Shown here in pieces: positions 1-13,100 of a stretch of DNA of 64,000 bases. The first letter of the stretch is position 1. Each line of letters starts with the position of its first letter. Under the pieces are notes generated by a model. It worked only from the letters and a program-made list of their open reading frames with translations. It had not been told where the DNA came from and did not search any database. Made by a program: the position numbers and the translations under genes. Source of the DNA: Anastatus disparis (taxonomy: Eukaryota; Arthropoda; Insecta; Hymenoptera; Eupelmidae); NCBI GenBank assembly GCA_017163975.1, contig JAFFSR010000242.1, forward strand, positions 6,163,001 to 6,227,000, written 5' to 3'.

Positions 1-1106
1 GGGAATTCAGCAAACATTAAGTGATGTAATGGGTCATTAAAACGAGTTGAAAAAAAAAAAAATAAAACTAAAGTTTGCCGCATTGGCGATGTATTGCCTG
101 TCCGCAACTCTATTACAACCCACATTGGTATCTGAAACTCTCCCCCGGTTTAAAACTTTCAACCTGGAATGGAATGGCTTTAACACTTGCAATTGAGAAA
201 TATATATTCAGATGTCATGACAGAAATGTCGAGGAATTATCGACCTCTTTGTGTACAAACGTTTTATGTACTTGCAAGCTGGGGGTTCATGCTAGTTTAT
301 TTTGCTTTGCTAAATATATTTATTAGTTTATGTTTGTTTAATTTATAGCGATGGTTGAAAATTTCGTTTGGTTTTGACGTTAATTAATTCTTAGATTTTT
401 ATTTTTTAGCAATCATTAAAACCAGCGTTTCTATGTTATGGTCTTGTGAATTCATGTCTAAATTTATAAGAGTACAGTTTTGAAAAACTTTATACCTGAT
501 GGCTTAATCGGTTCTTTTTTCTAGGTACTGATCAAGTTTGTGTCTTTGAAATAATTGCAGAATTGACACTTTCTTCAAACGAACTTTGAATTGATACTTT
601 TTTGAATATACGTTTCAGTAACATTTTTCTACACGATTCAGTAAACTGATATCTTTTCAAAGCAGGCAAATTGACATCTTTTTTCATGGACAATAATTTC
701 ATTCAAGAGCAACGATATACTCCAAATAATGTGCGTGAATATGACAATGTGCCTCATTTAAACTAATCGTTACACCAGTTCAATTTAATCAAATGTAAGA
801 CTAGTAATTTAACCTCGTTTTCATATATCTGTTCTAATTACGTAGATTTCTATGCACAGATTATCTAGAATTGCATGCCATATAATAAATAGCTAATTTT
901 TATTTTAGTTATTTTAAAAATTATGAAAAGTATAAGAAATTGTTTTAATAATTAGTTATGTATACTATTAATTTTTATTTTAATATAAAAGTAAAAAACA
1001 AGTTTCTGTACAGTCATTGGTCAAAATATTTTTTTTTTTTTTTTTTAAGAAAAAGTGAAACAAATTTCACGTAAAATTATTTGATTTCATTACTTTTTTG
1101 TATATT
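1..1106. other. intergenic, no gene seen
   Basis: AT-rich sequence with poly-A/T runs. The longest open frame (75-326) has no recognisable domain or splice context. I see no feature before the SINE that follows. Confidence 0.5.
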
Positions 1107-1314
1107 TTTTTCTATTTTTCTTTAACGTCGCTATATTTATACTATTTTGTAATGCTAATCAGCGATGAAGCTCGTAAGTGTATTTGTGAACAAAGCGCAT
1201 GTAACGTACAGTGATGCTTGTATCAATCTGCGGTCGAGAGCGGGATTCAAACTCAGAACCCCGAGATTACGAATCTAACGCTCTACCGACTGAGACACTC
1301 ACCGGCTCACGTAA
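1107..1314 (-). mobile_element. tRNA-derived SINE (family 1, copy 1)
   Basis: Read on the minus strand, the head (about 1314-1240) has a tRNA-like A box and B box. It is followed by a conserved body and a tail ending in the AGCGACGTT motif and an A-rich end. A 9-bp direct repeat TTGTATATT at 1098-1106 and 1315-1323 is a convincing target-site duplication, so both ends are defined. The family is present at least six times in the window. Confidence 0.88.
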
Positions 1315-1675
1315 TTGTATATTATTAGAGAGTAATTAAAATTAAGCTTGGAAGTACTTAGGCTGTTCGTGTACAAGCTAATTTGCTTGCCAAATTAGTA
1401 GAAAATATTTATTCAATAGAAAATAATTAATCATTTATCATTAATCAATAATCCAAGCCAATGTGATTATTTTCAATGAAATTTTATTGAAAATAATAAC
1501 ATTATTTTTTATCTCTATATTTACACATGGACTTCATTTATTTTTCAGATTTCAACGATGTGAAATCCGCAGTATGCATAGCGTGATCCTGTTAACCGAT
1601 ACTACGTGGCTGCATCAAGTTGTGCATTCGGATTTTTGTTATTTCTTTTTTCGTTTGCTTTTGAGCCGATTTAGA

Positions 1676-1678
<3 letters not shown>

Positions 1679-1733
<55 letters not shown>
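1679..1733. repeat. (TA)n microsatellite
   Basis: About 55 bp of uninterrupted TA dinucleotides. It creates a spurious Tyr/Ile-alternating open frame on the plus strand. Confidence 0.97.
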
Positions 1734-1735
<2 letters not shown>

Positions 1736-4700
1736 TTCTATTTGCATTCTTTTGCAGTGCACAATCAAAAATGCAAAAAAATTTACAAAATTATTGATGC
1801 ATTCTTTTCGTGAGTAAATTTTGAATCTTTATGGCTTACTTTTTCAAATAAAATATTCTATATTTACATTACATTTATGTTTTGAATTCATTGAAAATTT
1901 TGATTTTTTCAAATTTAACTATTCGTTCTCAAATTTCGTATAACAAATATATTCGAAAATCAGAGAATATTATTTCTATAAATAATAAACTTTAGAGGCA
2001 ATCAATTCATTGCTCAAAGGGTAAAAATTACAAAAAACATGAAAATATTTAAATTCTACCAAATTAACTCTGTAATACTATATTTTACTTATTTTCAAAG
2101 AAAAAATATCAATAAAATAAAATTAACAAATTATCACATTATAAAATTCTTCAAAACCCTCAAAAACACGATATCTTTCAAAAACACAAAATAACGGCAA
2201 CTGTTAAATTAGCATGTAGCGCGCGTATCTTCGAAAATTTTGTAAATTAGATGCAAGTTAATGAGAATTAAACGTGCTCGCGATAATGATAACTATAGCT
2301 TATAAGCTTTCAACGTTTATTAATTAGAACCCGTTAGCTACTTGTTATTTGAGTGCCTGTAACAAATTTATTACGAAGGCTTTGTTAGTTGCGCGAAAAG
2401 CTTAATATACGGAAGCAGAATTAAATTGTGGTTTTGCGATTATCTGCATGTGAAAGAATAAATTAACATATCTTGCGTTGCGTTGTTTGTTAGCTTTTGG
2501 TATATCTTCGATTTCTTTATTTATTTGTTTATCTGTATCATACAATGGTTATTGATTAACCCATACAACGTAACTTTTTATAAGCATGTTAAGCTAACAT
2601 TTACATTAAAAAATTGTTTTTTAGAAAATTTTAAGACAAAACTAAAATTTTTAATATAATATTTATTTTTTTTGTTTCTAGGATTACAAATGATATTTAA
2701 AAAATTTTTATTCGATGAAAATCTATTAAGTATAGTATAAAAATTCTGTTTAAATTTTTCAAAATTTTCTGATTAAATTTGAATTATAATTAATTAAATA
2801 TATAAGTGATTTGGCTACAACAGTAACTAAATGAAATGAGCGAGTTAACTAAATTTTTTGTTATTAATATCCTAATTTTCTCAATTTTTGTTCACAAACT
2901 TTCTATAAATTATTTTACTGAAATGGATCCATATTTATTCATGTTTATTTAATCATCTAACTGAACTTCAACTTCACTATATAAAAAAATTTATTTAAAA
3001 AAATAAAATCAATTGAATTTACCGTATATTTTTATGATGCGTAAATAAAAACATTCTAATTTTAACCAGTGCCATAAAGTGCGATGAAATGTGTTACGTA
3101 AAACGCAATACACTGCAGCATTAAAACTAAACATAAAAAGAAAATGAAAAACTGTATTATGGACTCGTCGCTTGATTAAGTTTTAAAATACATTATTTCT
3201 TTATTTTACAATATTTGACATTCATTTACTTAACGTTGATTGTAATTTTAAGTTGGTATAAATATTTTATAAATTTTTCATATTCACGTAAAAAACATTC
3301 TTTTATTTTTAAAGAAAAATTTTCCAAGGAATTGCTTACCATGCTTTTCAAATGCTTTTTGCCTTATTCAGCAGAATCAAAAATTCAGTAGTCTTGACAA
3401 CATAAAATTCATGCAATTTCATACTCTCTCAGCTACAAGTGGTAAACTGCTGTTGCAGCAATTCTGATTTACGTTTTCTTTTCCGTTCATATTCTTCTTG
3501 ATGGCTTGCATTGCATTCAAAAGCAATCGACAACAAGAAAAAAAAGAAAAAGAAAATTGCAGAAACAGTATCAGATTTGTCGTGTCTACGTGATCGGCAT
3601 TTTTGGCTGTTAAATTCATAGCTAAAATGCACTGTAGTATTTTAGCATTTGACAAAAAAAGAGCGTAACGACTCTTCGTTTTAAAGTTAAAATGCACGAC
3701 TCAATTTTGCTTGGATGTTACAGTTTACTTTTATTTTAACAGTTATGAATACAAATTTTTTAAAACTTATTTTTTTCATTTGCTATGGTTCAATCTATTA
3801 TTCGAATTTATAATTATGAAAAAAATAATTGTCAATATGCAATTTTAAAAAACTATTCTATTGTCTAATTTAACATAATTTTGTGCCCTTATTCTTTTAC
3901 TTATACATAAATTTTCTCAAGTTTCACAGTAAAAAATACTAACTGAACACTCAAATATTTCATCACAAAATTTCATCAGATGATTAAAACTTTAAAGATT
4001 TCATTTTAATCTAATTATGATATAAACTATAAAAAATTACACTTTTTCTAATCACCTTTCTTTTATGCAGTGAAAACAAAAATTTATTTTTAAACAGTGA
4101 TAATTATCAGCTTTTTATTCCATTTCAGAGGAAACAATGCTGTCGACAATGCACAACAAACATAAAAGTATTTTTTGCGTAACTAGTTCACACAAAATTG
4201 TATTCAAGCATCTAACTAAAAAGCTAACTAACTTTCTAGTTACAAACGAAAAAAAAAATTCGATTTAAAAGATGCAAGAAAGATATTTTAGTTGAATTGC
4301 TTTTCATAAAAAAAAACACAAAACACTAGGTAATTCTGTAGAGTAAAAAAAAATAGAGAGAGAGGGAATAGACCAGTGGGAAATCATGTCACAGCGGGTG
4401 TATTTTATTGTCTCTTCTTATTGTTTTGAATCATCTGCCAAGCTTTTTATTTTTTAACTCATAGTTGAAACGAGTTGAGCCTTTGCTTTTCATTTGCATT
4501 TCGTGTGGTTTTTTGCTTTTTTTTTGTTTTGCTTTGAAAGCTTTGTTTTCCGTGAGAACATGGGAAGTTTTTAAGGGTTTTTTTTTTTCATTTTACTGAG
4601 ATTCCAAAACGAATTATTGTAATTATAGTTGAGCCTATTGAAAGAAAATATTCCGCCTAAATTTCAAATTGAAATAAGTTAATTAGTAAAAAAATTCATT

Positions 4701-5967
4701 TTTTATGAAACATACGCATCACAAAAATAAACACAAAATCAAAATTTTTTTCTTTCTATATGCTGTATTGTCAATTTCGATTTTAATCAAATTCTAATGA
4801 AAACTGTACTTCATGTTTCTAATTTTTAACGAGCTACTACTATTAAACAAATGTCAATGAATATTAATTTAAAAAATATTCAATTCTCCAATAATTCAAA
4901 AAACTTTTTTTTTCCTTATGCAACGAAAATACAATCGTCGAAACATTCAAATCTTGAATCTTAAATCCCAAGAGATTGTAGTAGTACACAATAAGTACAA
5001 TGCACTAGAGGAGTCTGAAACTAAGGAAAAGTTTAAAGGGGTAGACAACAAAACTCAAGTGGTCGTAGTCTGCTGTACGCGGCAATCGACAAAGCTCATC
5101 TTTAGCCATAGGAGAATACCTTTTGCTACTATACCGCAGCTCGATCCTTCAGAAGCTTTACTAACTATAGGCAAAGATATGAGTTAAAGCCAAAGAGAGA
5201 GAGAGAGAAAGAGAAACTCAAGGAGATACTCGTCTTTAGCAACTCCTTTGTGCACGCTCACTTTTTCCTCGGAGATGCTTTTCCTCCGGAATACCGAATG
5301 AGGACGCAGCCTCGATTGAAAAACCAAAGAATTGATGGGTATAAACGGAAGGGTAACAATATACTAAAAAAATCTTGTGTTCGATCATGATTATTCATCC
5401 GTGGATGTATACGCTGTGTGTCGGTTCGATTTGTATTTTCCTTCGATTGTTGTGATATTTGTATTTTTTTTTTTAGTTTTTTTTTTTTAGTTTTGCACTT
5501 GGTTAGAATGGTAATTTTTGTTTTAGTTTTTTTCTGTTTCTTGTTTTTCTTTTTTTTTTTGGAGGTATGGGTTTTTTGACGATACGCTTGATTGACGGGA
5601 TTCAGTGCTCACGTTCGAGAATTATTCAACGATATAACGATAGGCATGCACATAGATGTTTATTTTTCCTCATTTTTCGTAGAACAGATTGTTGTAGTTG
5701 ATAGATACAATCCTTTTTTTTATTACATTTGCTAAAAATAATTTTTTTAAAATAAATAATACAATGAGCTAATTATATATAATTAAAATGTGATGTCAAG
5801 TAATGATACATTATTTTTGAAAAAAAAAAACAGTTCAAAATCATTTTTAATTATATGCAACTGCAATTAATTTTTAAATTTTAATTTTGTTATTTATAAA
5901 TTGCAAACTTTTTACTTTTTGAATTCTGATGAGTTCTGATTAATCGCAGTACTTTGCAAAAAGCTTT
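1734..5967. other. intergenic, no supported gene
   Basis: AT-rich DNA with homopolymer tracts. The stretch 4960-5340 is less AT-rich and contains an 89-codon open frame (4918-5187, plus) of balanced composition. It has no recognisable domain and no clear splice partners, so I leave it unannotated. GA-rich tracts lie near 4355 and 5195. Confidence 0.4.
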
Positions 5968-5971
5968 TTAA

Positions 5972-6049
5972 TCTTCCTACGCCCAACAACGAGCATACTG
6001 TCCAGTTTCCCATTATGTGCATTTTCAATTGATGACGGGCGTAGGAAGG
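5972..6049. mobile_element. short piggyBac-like MITE with TTAA flanks
   Basis: A 13-bp terminal inverted repeat, CTTCCTACGCCC preceded by T or C, sits directly inside TTAA on both sides (5968-5971 and 6050-6053). TTAA target duplication is characteristic of piggyBac-type transposons. At 78 bp the element is non-autonomous and could only be moved in trans. The superfamily assignment rests on the TTAA flanks only. Confidence 0.65.
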
Positions 6050-6130
6050 TTAAACATGTTGGTTTAAACACCAAGTATTTACAATTTTTTGCTTCAGAGT
6101 AGCAGAAAAAAAGTAATTATAATATATAGT

Positions 6131-6301
6131 CCCTGGTAGAAAATAAACCATTTTTTGGCCATTTTTGCTGGTTAACACATGTCAAAATGACACTTATCTA
6201 GAAATTCTGTACAAAGAGTTTCCAAAATTTCTAGATAAGTGCCATTTTAACATGCGTTGGCCAACAAAAATGGCCAAAAAATGGTTTATTTTCTACCAGG
6301 G
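6131..6301. mobile_element. palindromic foldback/MITE
   Basis: Two arms of about 75-80 bp are near-perfect inverted repeats, beginning CCCTGGTAGAAAATAAACC and ending with its complement. They flank a loop of roughly 20 bp. There is no coding capacity. Both arms carry TTTTTTGGCCATTTTTG and a TCTAGATAAGTG block. I could not define a target duplication with confidence. Confidence 0.85.
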
Positions 6302-6415
6302 GTCTTATACTAGTATTATATTATTTATGGTATATTAATTATAATCCAAAGTATAATATTGAAGAAAATACAAGCTTTTCGCAATTAAAAGTTTTATTTT
6401 TAATGATGTTGTCAG

Positions 6416-6616
6416 AGGTCTTCAGTGGCTCAGTCGGTAGAACGATGGATTCGTAATCTCGAGGACTCGAGTTCGAATCCCGCTCTCGGCGGCCGATTGA
6501 TACAAGCACCACTGTAGATTACATGTGCTTTGTTTACAAACACACTGACGATCTCCGTCGCTAATTAATATCGTAATGGTACCATAAAAAATGTGACGTT
6601 AAATAAAATTAAAAAA
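6416..6616 (+). mobile_element. tRNA-derived SINE (family 1, copy 2)
   Basis: Plus-orientation copy. The head has the A box TGGCTCAGTCGG (6427-6438) and the B box GAGTTCGAATCCC. The body includes GATACAAGCACCACTGTA, and the tail CCGTCGCTAATTA...GTGACGTTAAATAAAA ends in an A-rich stretch. It is one of the best-preserved heads in the window. Confidence 0.88.
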
Positions 6617-9600
6617 AAAAAATCTCTCAGCTGTTTTTTCATTATTTCTTCTCCTATTACATAAGATATAATTTTTATAATTTTTTAAAAATAAAATAAT
6701 TGTTATCGAATTAGAAAAAATAATGTGCCTATTGTTAATATCGAATTGTTTTAATAAAAACTAAAACAAGTAAAGTCACAAGAAAATCTCAACGATGCTT
6801 ATGTTTTTCCTAGAACATATCACTATTCTACAACATTCAAAAAACTTAATTTTCTTGTTTTTCATTTTACATGAATTCGTAAAATCTGTCAGCAAGTAAA
6901 GTATTGCTCTTACACAAATTGTAAAACAATTTATCAAATTTAGTCGAAACAATGTGATTGTAATGAGTCGAAAGAAATCTAGGGAATTAAACAAGCCGTA
7001 ATTGGATTTGGCACAATTAAAACTTTCCTCTGATGCTCCCAACAAACTCGAATTCACCTAATTCTGCTTAATTATATTGATTTTCATCAGATTTCGTTTA
7101 GTTTACAATAAATTAGATGCTCATGTATAAACTGGATGTAACATATTTTTTATTGATAAGCTCATCAATAAGTATACGTGTGGCTCTAAAATTTTACAAA
7201 TTTTTTAATTCATAAGATATATCTTTTTTGTAATAAATAATTATATTTTTACTCATTTTCTTTTCCATATGTGACTTTATGTACATTTCAAATAAGATTT
7301 CATATGAGATTTTACGAGTACAATAATTCAAATGTTCATCCTCAGTAGAACTAAGGATAACTCGTTCTATAAAGCGTTTCTCAACATCATCATGTGAATG
7401 GACCGACTCATTAGCAAAGTAGTGATTAGATCTGTTTGATACGACGCCATTCAAATCTCCTTTAAGTTTGATTAGATACCTCGGCTATTTTAACTATTTT
7501 CAGAATTTTTATAACACTTAAATCATTCCTTAACTCTTTTATATTCTTCTTAGAGTAATGTTAAATTTTTTTGCGCAATTTTAAATCATTAAAATCATTA
7601 AACTTCATTTTTACGTCATTATTTTTAATAGTGATTTATTCGATCAACTGGATATTCCATAAATTATTCTACCTATAATCTCCGTATAAAATATTATTCT
7701 GGTTAGTTAATTGGATATTGCATAAAATCTTACCATGAATTATGTTATATCGACTATAAAGTTTCAAGTATCATCCTCGTTGATAAAAACTAGATCCATT
7801 AAGATTTTCTATATTTAGTTACAGAATGCTACTGTAATTTTTTCAAAGTAACATCTTATCCAAAGAAAAAATCAACATCTTCAGAAAATCAATAACTGCT
7901 CGAGAGACCCTCCAACTAAGTGTACAGCCCTAAACGCCATATGGAAAATCTATAAAGCAAGGTATTTGGTTAACGCGCACAGGCGCATCGTGTGCGCATA
8001 ATATTGTTACATTATCGATGATCGAGGATGTAATTACAGGCTTTATTATCAACACACAGGCATCGTTATTTTGATGGCGTAATGCAACTGAGATCAGCTG
8101 TTAGGTTTTATAGCGGCTGATATTGGAGCGAGAAAAACCTTTGGAATTTCAAAGACTTTAGAGAAATGCTAGAGATACTGGGCGAACAATAAAAGTAACT
8201 TTTCTTAACTCCGACTGGAGAATGGTGCTCAAAGTGCTAAAAACACTTAAGATATTGAGAATGTTTAGGAAAACAATAAAAAGAATTAATAGAAGCCATA
8301 AAAATGTTGTGAATGCATGGAATGATGGAATTTAATAATTATCCATTTTTACGTTTGATATAAAGTTTTTTTGAGTTAGAATCATATACATTCTATAAAG
8401 GATTTCATAATTACAATATTTTTGCAAACACTACATACGCTTTTAATATGATACATTTACATGAACTTGTAAAATAGAGTCACTCATAAATAGCAAAATT
8501 TCTTTTAGACGAGAGCGCTAGTTTAAAAAAGAATCGACTTTCATTAAAGTTAATAGAGGTCAAAGAAATCGGATGAATTATTACACTAAATTATTATGAT
8601 TTAAAAGTTTAAAAGTTCAATTTATCATCAATAGAATATAAGAGAATCAGGAAGATATATCATCCAAATATTTGCATGAGAATTGAAGAAAATAAGCACA
8701 AGATGAAATATACATTATTGTTACTCGTTAAATTCGTTAACTAGAAATAACCAGCAATAGTATTTTACATATCATATGCTATTTAAAATAAAACTAGTAT
8801 TACAGCCATAAAATAAAAAAAAACAGATCAAAACATTATTCAATAAGAAAAATAAAGGAACCTAAAAATCTTGCATATCGATCAAGCTTGTTCGTTCGCT
8901 TCGTCGAAGAACATTTCGCGCACGCTCCTCCGTATATCGCTGAATAAACGGATTTCCGAGTTTAATTAGACTAGCCGAAGGCATTAGATGCACGTAAGGT
9001 AATTTTCTCTCGTCCAACGTTTCGTGAAAATTCACGAAAATATGTCTAGAATCCAATTTATTCTAACATTATTTTTTTTTTTCTTCTATTTTTTAATAAA
9101 ATTTTGATTAATTTTTTCGTATCGAGTTTTTCTATATTTTGTAGTAATAAAGTAGAATAATGAGATACTCTTATTTATTAAAATTTTAATTTAAATACAA
9201 TGATGTTTGGATATAGCAAGTAAAATGAAATAAAAAGAATAAACAATAATTGGAATTTCTCATTTGTTAATCGAAAAAAATATATATGAAAAGAGCTAAT
9301 AATTTGTGATGATATTTAGCAGACTTTTTTGTGATGATGTTTAGCAGAGTTTTACAAATATTTCAAGTTGCGTTAACTAAATATTTATTGAGTTTTCAAT
9401 AGATTACCAGAACCTATGACACAGAAAAATAAAATACAAAAAGTTAATAAATGTAGGTATAAAATAAAATAATATGAAAAATATATACATATGCATCTTG
9501 TGGGTAATAAGATACGGATGATACACTTGTAATAAAAAAAGTTTTGTCCATTGTAAAAATTGAAACTCTGTAATGAATATAAGAAAATAAATTAACTGCC

Positions 9601-9952
9601 TTTTGATATTTATCAGAAAATAATTAATAATTTATGTCAATAATAAACTAATTTGACTATAAATTTCTTAAATAAATGTTGGAAATTCGTTACTCAGTTT
9701 TTTAATCAAATTTTTGATAATAATTAATTAATTAATTAATTATTCACGTTGTGGTTTTTCGCTTCAACTAAACCTGCTTGATACCCATATTTAATATTAG
9801 TTTCTCAAAGAAGTGGAATGCAGTGTTCGTGAATTGCGCAGTTCCACAGGATTTAAAGCTTAAAAACCACATGCGAATATCAACAAACATAATGAAAGCT
9901 TCAAAGTCTAAGTTAATTAATTATATTCGTGTTTAAATATCGAGATGAAGGA
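6617..9952. other. intergenic, two unrecognised open frames
   Basis: Two minus-strand open stretches stand out by their balanced amino-acid composition: 7194-7483 (open from a TAG that could be an acceptor) and 8862-9056. Neither matches a family I know. Otherwise AT-rich non-coding, with a (TTAA/TAAT)n run near 9722-9741. Confidence 0.35.
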
Positions 9953-9956
9953 AGTC

Positions 9957-10112
9957 GTCAGTGGCTGACTCAGTAGAGCGATGGATTCGTAAACTCGAGG
10001 ACTTGAGTTCGAATCCCACTCTAGGCCAATTTATGCAAGCGCCATTCACAAACACACTGAGAAACCTCCGTCGCTAATTAGCATCGCAATGATAGCATGC
10101 AGTGACGTTAAG
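9957..10112 (+). mobile_element. tRNA-derived SINE (family 1, copy 3, internally deleted)
   Basis: The head (GTCAGTGGCTGACTCAGTAGAGCG) and B box (GAGTTCGAATCCC) are clear, and the tail CCGTCGCTAATTAGCATC...GTGACGTTAA is present. The body between 10035 and 10055 is shorter than in other copies: the segment between the GCAAGCGCCA and CACAAACACAC motifs is deleted. Ends are approximate. Confidence 0.82.
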
Positions 10113-13100
10113 TACGTTGTTTTCTTTCTTTTTATTGGAAAATTGCTTGATTCGGAAAAAATCTTTAGTTGTTGGGTGTACATAAAATTTGTAGATAAAT
10201 TTATTTTTATTGAAATCTCGTTTTTTATCAGTGAAATCCAATAGATACTTATGTGGAAAATCGATTTTAATATGCGTGAAATTGCAAAATTTATTAAAAA
10301 TTATTTTCACTGATTTGATAGAATGAAAACGAGAAAATTGCTTGATTAAAATGCAAACTCAACATTGCTTCAAAATACTACTACTTGTGAATCAAATATA
10401 TTAGAAGACTTAACAATGCTTTCTAATCTCCAAGAAAGTTTAGATTTCGAAAAAATTTAATAAGCGTGAACATTTAAATTTCGAAAACTCTTTTGAAATT
10501 TGAATTTTCAGTATTCAAGACTCAGCAAATGAAAATTTTTTTTCTGCAAATCTTCTATAAATAAAAATTATTTTCATTCAAGTACGTGCAGTGGATTTTT
10601 TAGGAAAAGTTACAAAGCAATTCTATATAGAATTACAGCGACGTTTTCTTCTTAGTTATTGTAATAAAATCATATAAAATTTACAGAGAAGGACTGTAAA
10701 AGTTAATACCATTTTAAAAATTATTAGAACAAAAGGTATATGTATCAATAAAACTAAAAATAAACTAAACAAAGTAATGTCAGCAACTCAAATTTTCTCA
10801 GAACAATGCTTTTCATGCAATGATAGATTACAAATAGTTAAAAAGACTGCAAATTAGACAAATTTAAAAAGATCACCAGAAATACCATATAAGTTATATA
10901 AGAATTGTGATGAAATTCATTTAAGTAAATATTGTTAATTTAAAAGATTAAATAATGATGTTATTTAGGATTAATTTTAAGTTTTACTTGAAAGTCGGGT
11001 AAAAGTTGTATCGAAATTTTGAGTGATTTCACCAAGTTTTCTGATGAACTTATTTTTTGGGGTTGATAACCCCTTCACATGTATTAAATTTAATTTTTTT
11101 TTAATTGTAACCCAAGTCTTTTTATATCTTTACCTTACTTAAAATTCTAAACATTATTAAAATTCTTAATTAAAATTAAAATAATTCTCAAATCAATTTT
11201 TCAGTACATGATAATTTTACAAAATAATAAAATACATTTTATAACGATCTATTTATCGTCCCAAAATCAATAAAAATCAAAATTTTTAAAAGAAAGTAAA
11301 AAAAAAAAATTTAGAATACAGTATAAAAAACAATAGCGCTATGCAGCGCTAACTCATTATATGCAGGTATATATAAGAGCCGACGGAGTGTAATGACCCG
11401 CTCATATAGTTGCACGCCAGTCAAAAGAGAGAAAGAAAGAAAGAGAGAGCCAGAGAGGCTTAAAAAAGTGCGGACCTCTCTAGGGGATCGATGAGGGGGT
11501 AGCCGACCGCTTGCGCGCGCGCACCTACACATCTACATGTACACACACATATATATACAAGAAAGCTTGAAAATGCTTTGGGAAGGCTTGCACCAGAAAT
11601 GCTCTCTCTGCCAATGACTTCTCGCGCATGCCCTGGCCTAGTTTGATCCTAAGCATACAGTCGCTAAATACTGTTCCTTTAATTTATACCTTAAGCGCAT
11701 AGTTATGCTAAAAATTGTCTTTTCTTTTTAGAAACTGTTTTGGTTTTTGTTATTTAAAATAAAAACTAGACGAGAAATTTTTGAAATATTTATTAAAATA
11801 CCATAATAAATTAAATTTTTATTTATTGTTATTTAAAGTTATAATTTAAAATTTTGTATTTATACCTTATTACTTTCTTAAGAATTAATATTTGACAATA
11901 AATAAATTTGCATTTAAAAAAATAATGTTGTAGTTAGAAACATTCTCTGATAATCAACATACTTATTTCTAATTTATTAAAATTACGTTTAATATACTTT
12001 TTATGAGAAAATTGGTTAAACCATATCTCTATTACGAATATATTTTATTAGAACAAAATAGTATGACTAAAGTTTTTTTTTATTAAAATGCACACATAAA
12101 AAAGCACTAACGTGACCAAATCACGAACAAAACCAACAAACGTCTATGGGCAATTTAAAAAAATTAATTAAAAACTATAATTTTCTAGTTTAAAAATAGA
12201 AAAAATAAAGAAATTACTTTCTTGTAACGTATTTTGAAACTGTAAACTGAAATTCTATTCTCTCTCTCCTCCGCGTCGTATATACATATGTCATACAAAG
12301 CTTCAGCTTTGCCTTTTCTTTCTATGTACTTTTTTTTTTCAGAGCGTGCTAATAAACGCTTTTTAATGCGGCACCCACTTTCTTCTCTTTCTTTCTCGTC
12401 TCTTTTACTTTCGCGTGATGTGCGCCCGAGCTTTTTAAGAGGTCGTTCAAACGAGCGCGCGAAATATACTTCTTTTTTTTTTTTTTCTTTTTTTTTTCAT
12501 ATCCATTGCAACAAGAGAACGTGTTCGCGATTCTCTTTTGTCTTTATTTTTTTTTCTTCTCTTGCACTCGTTTTCTTTCTATTTCTTTTTTTTTTTCTTT
12601 CACTCTTTCATATGCATTTCTCTTACTTTTTTTTTCTCTTTTCTTGCTTTTCTTCTTCTTTTTCTATTCAAACATTTTTGTTATGACTATTTCGCGCTGT
12701 TGACCATTCATACGGGTGTTAAATTAATGGGTTGTATTTATTTTTAAAGTCTTTTGATTGCCGATCAAACAAAGAACAGCCAAATTTTACAAGTAGTATT
12801 TTATTCTTTTTTAATGATTCTTTATATGAATTTATGGATTCTGGTAATGTCTTGCATTACAACAGAAATATTTCATGTCCCAATAACTAATTACCAATCA
12901 CGTGTATTTAAATATTCGTGTACGAAATATAAGCTTTGGATGTAACCAAAGGATGAATTTCTTTATGACAGATGTATAACTTTAAATTTTGGATTAATCT
13001 AATTTTTTTATTAACATTATCTAAAGAATATGAAATTCATTAAGTGTATCAAAAATTTCAAAGCGTATTTTTACTCTGAAATATTTTAATTCAAGTATTT

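Noticed and set aside
1463..1813. 116-codon plus-strand open frame
   Set aside because: About a third of it is translated (TA)n microsatellite and the rest is typical AT-rich noise; no domain.
6416..6490. Functional tRNA gene in the SINE heads
   Set aside because: Stems are imperfect, and the same head recurs attached to the same body and tail in six places.
12288..12747. Overlapping Phe/Leu/Ser-rich open frames
   Set aside because: They come from a long pyrimidine tract that is open in all three plus frames; low-complexity composition only.
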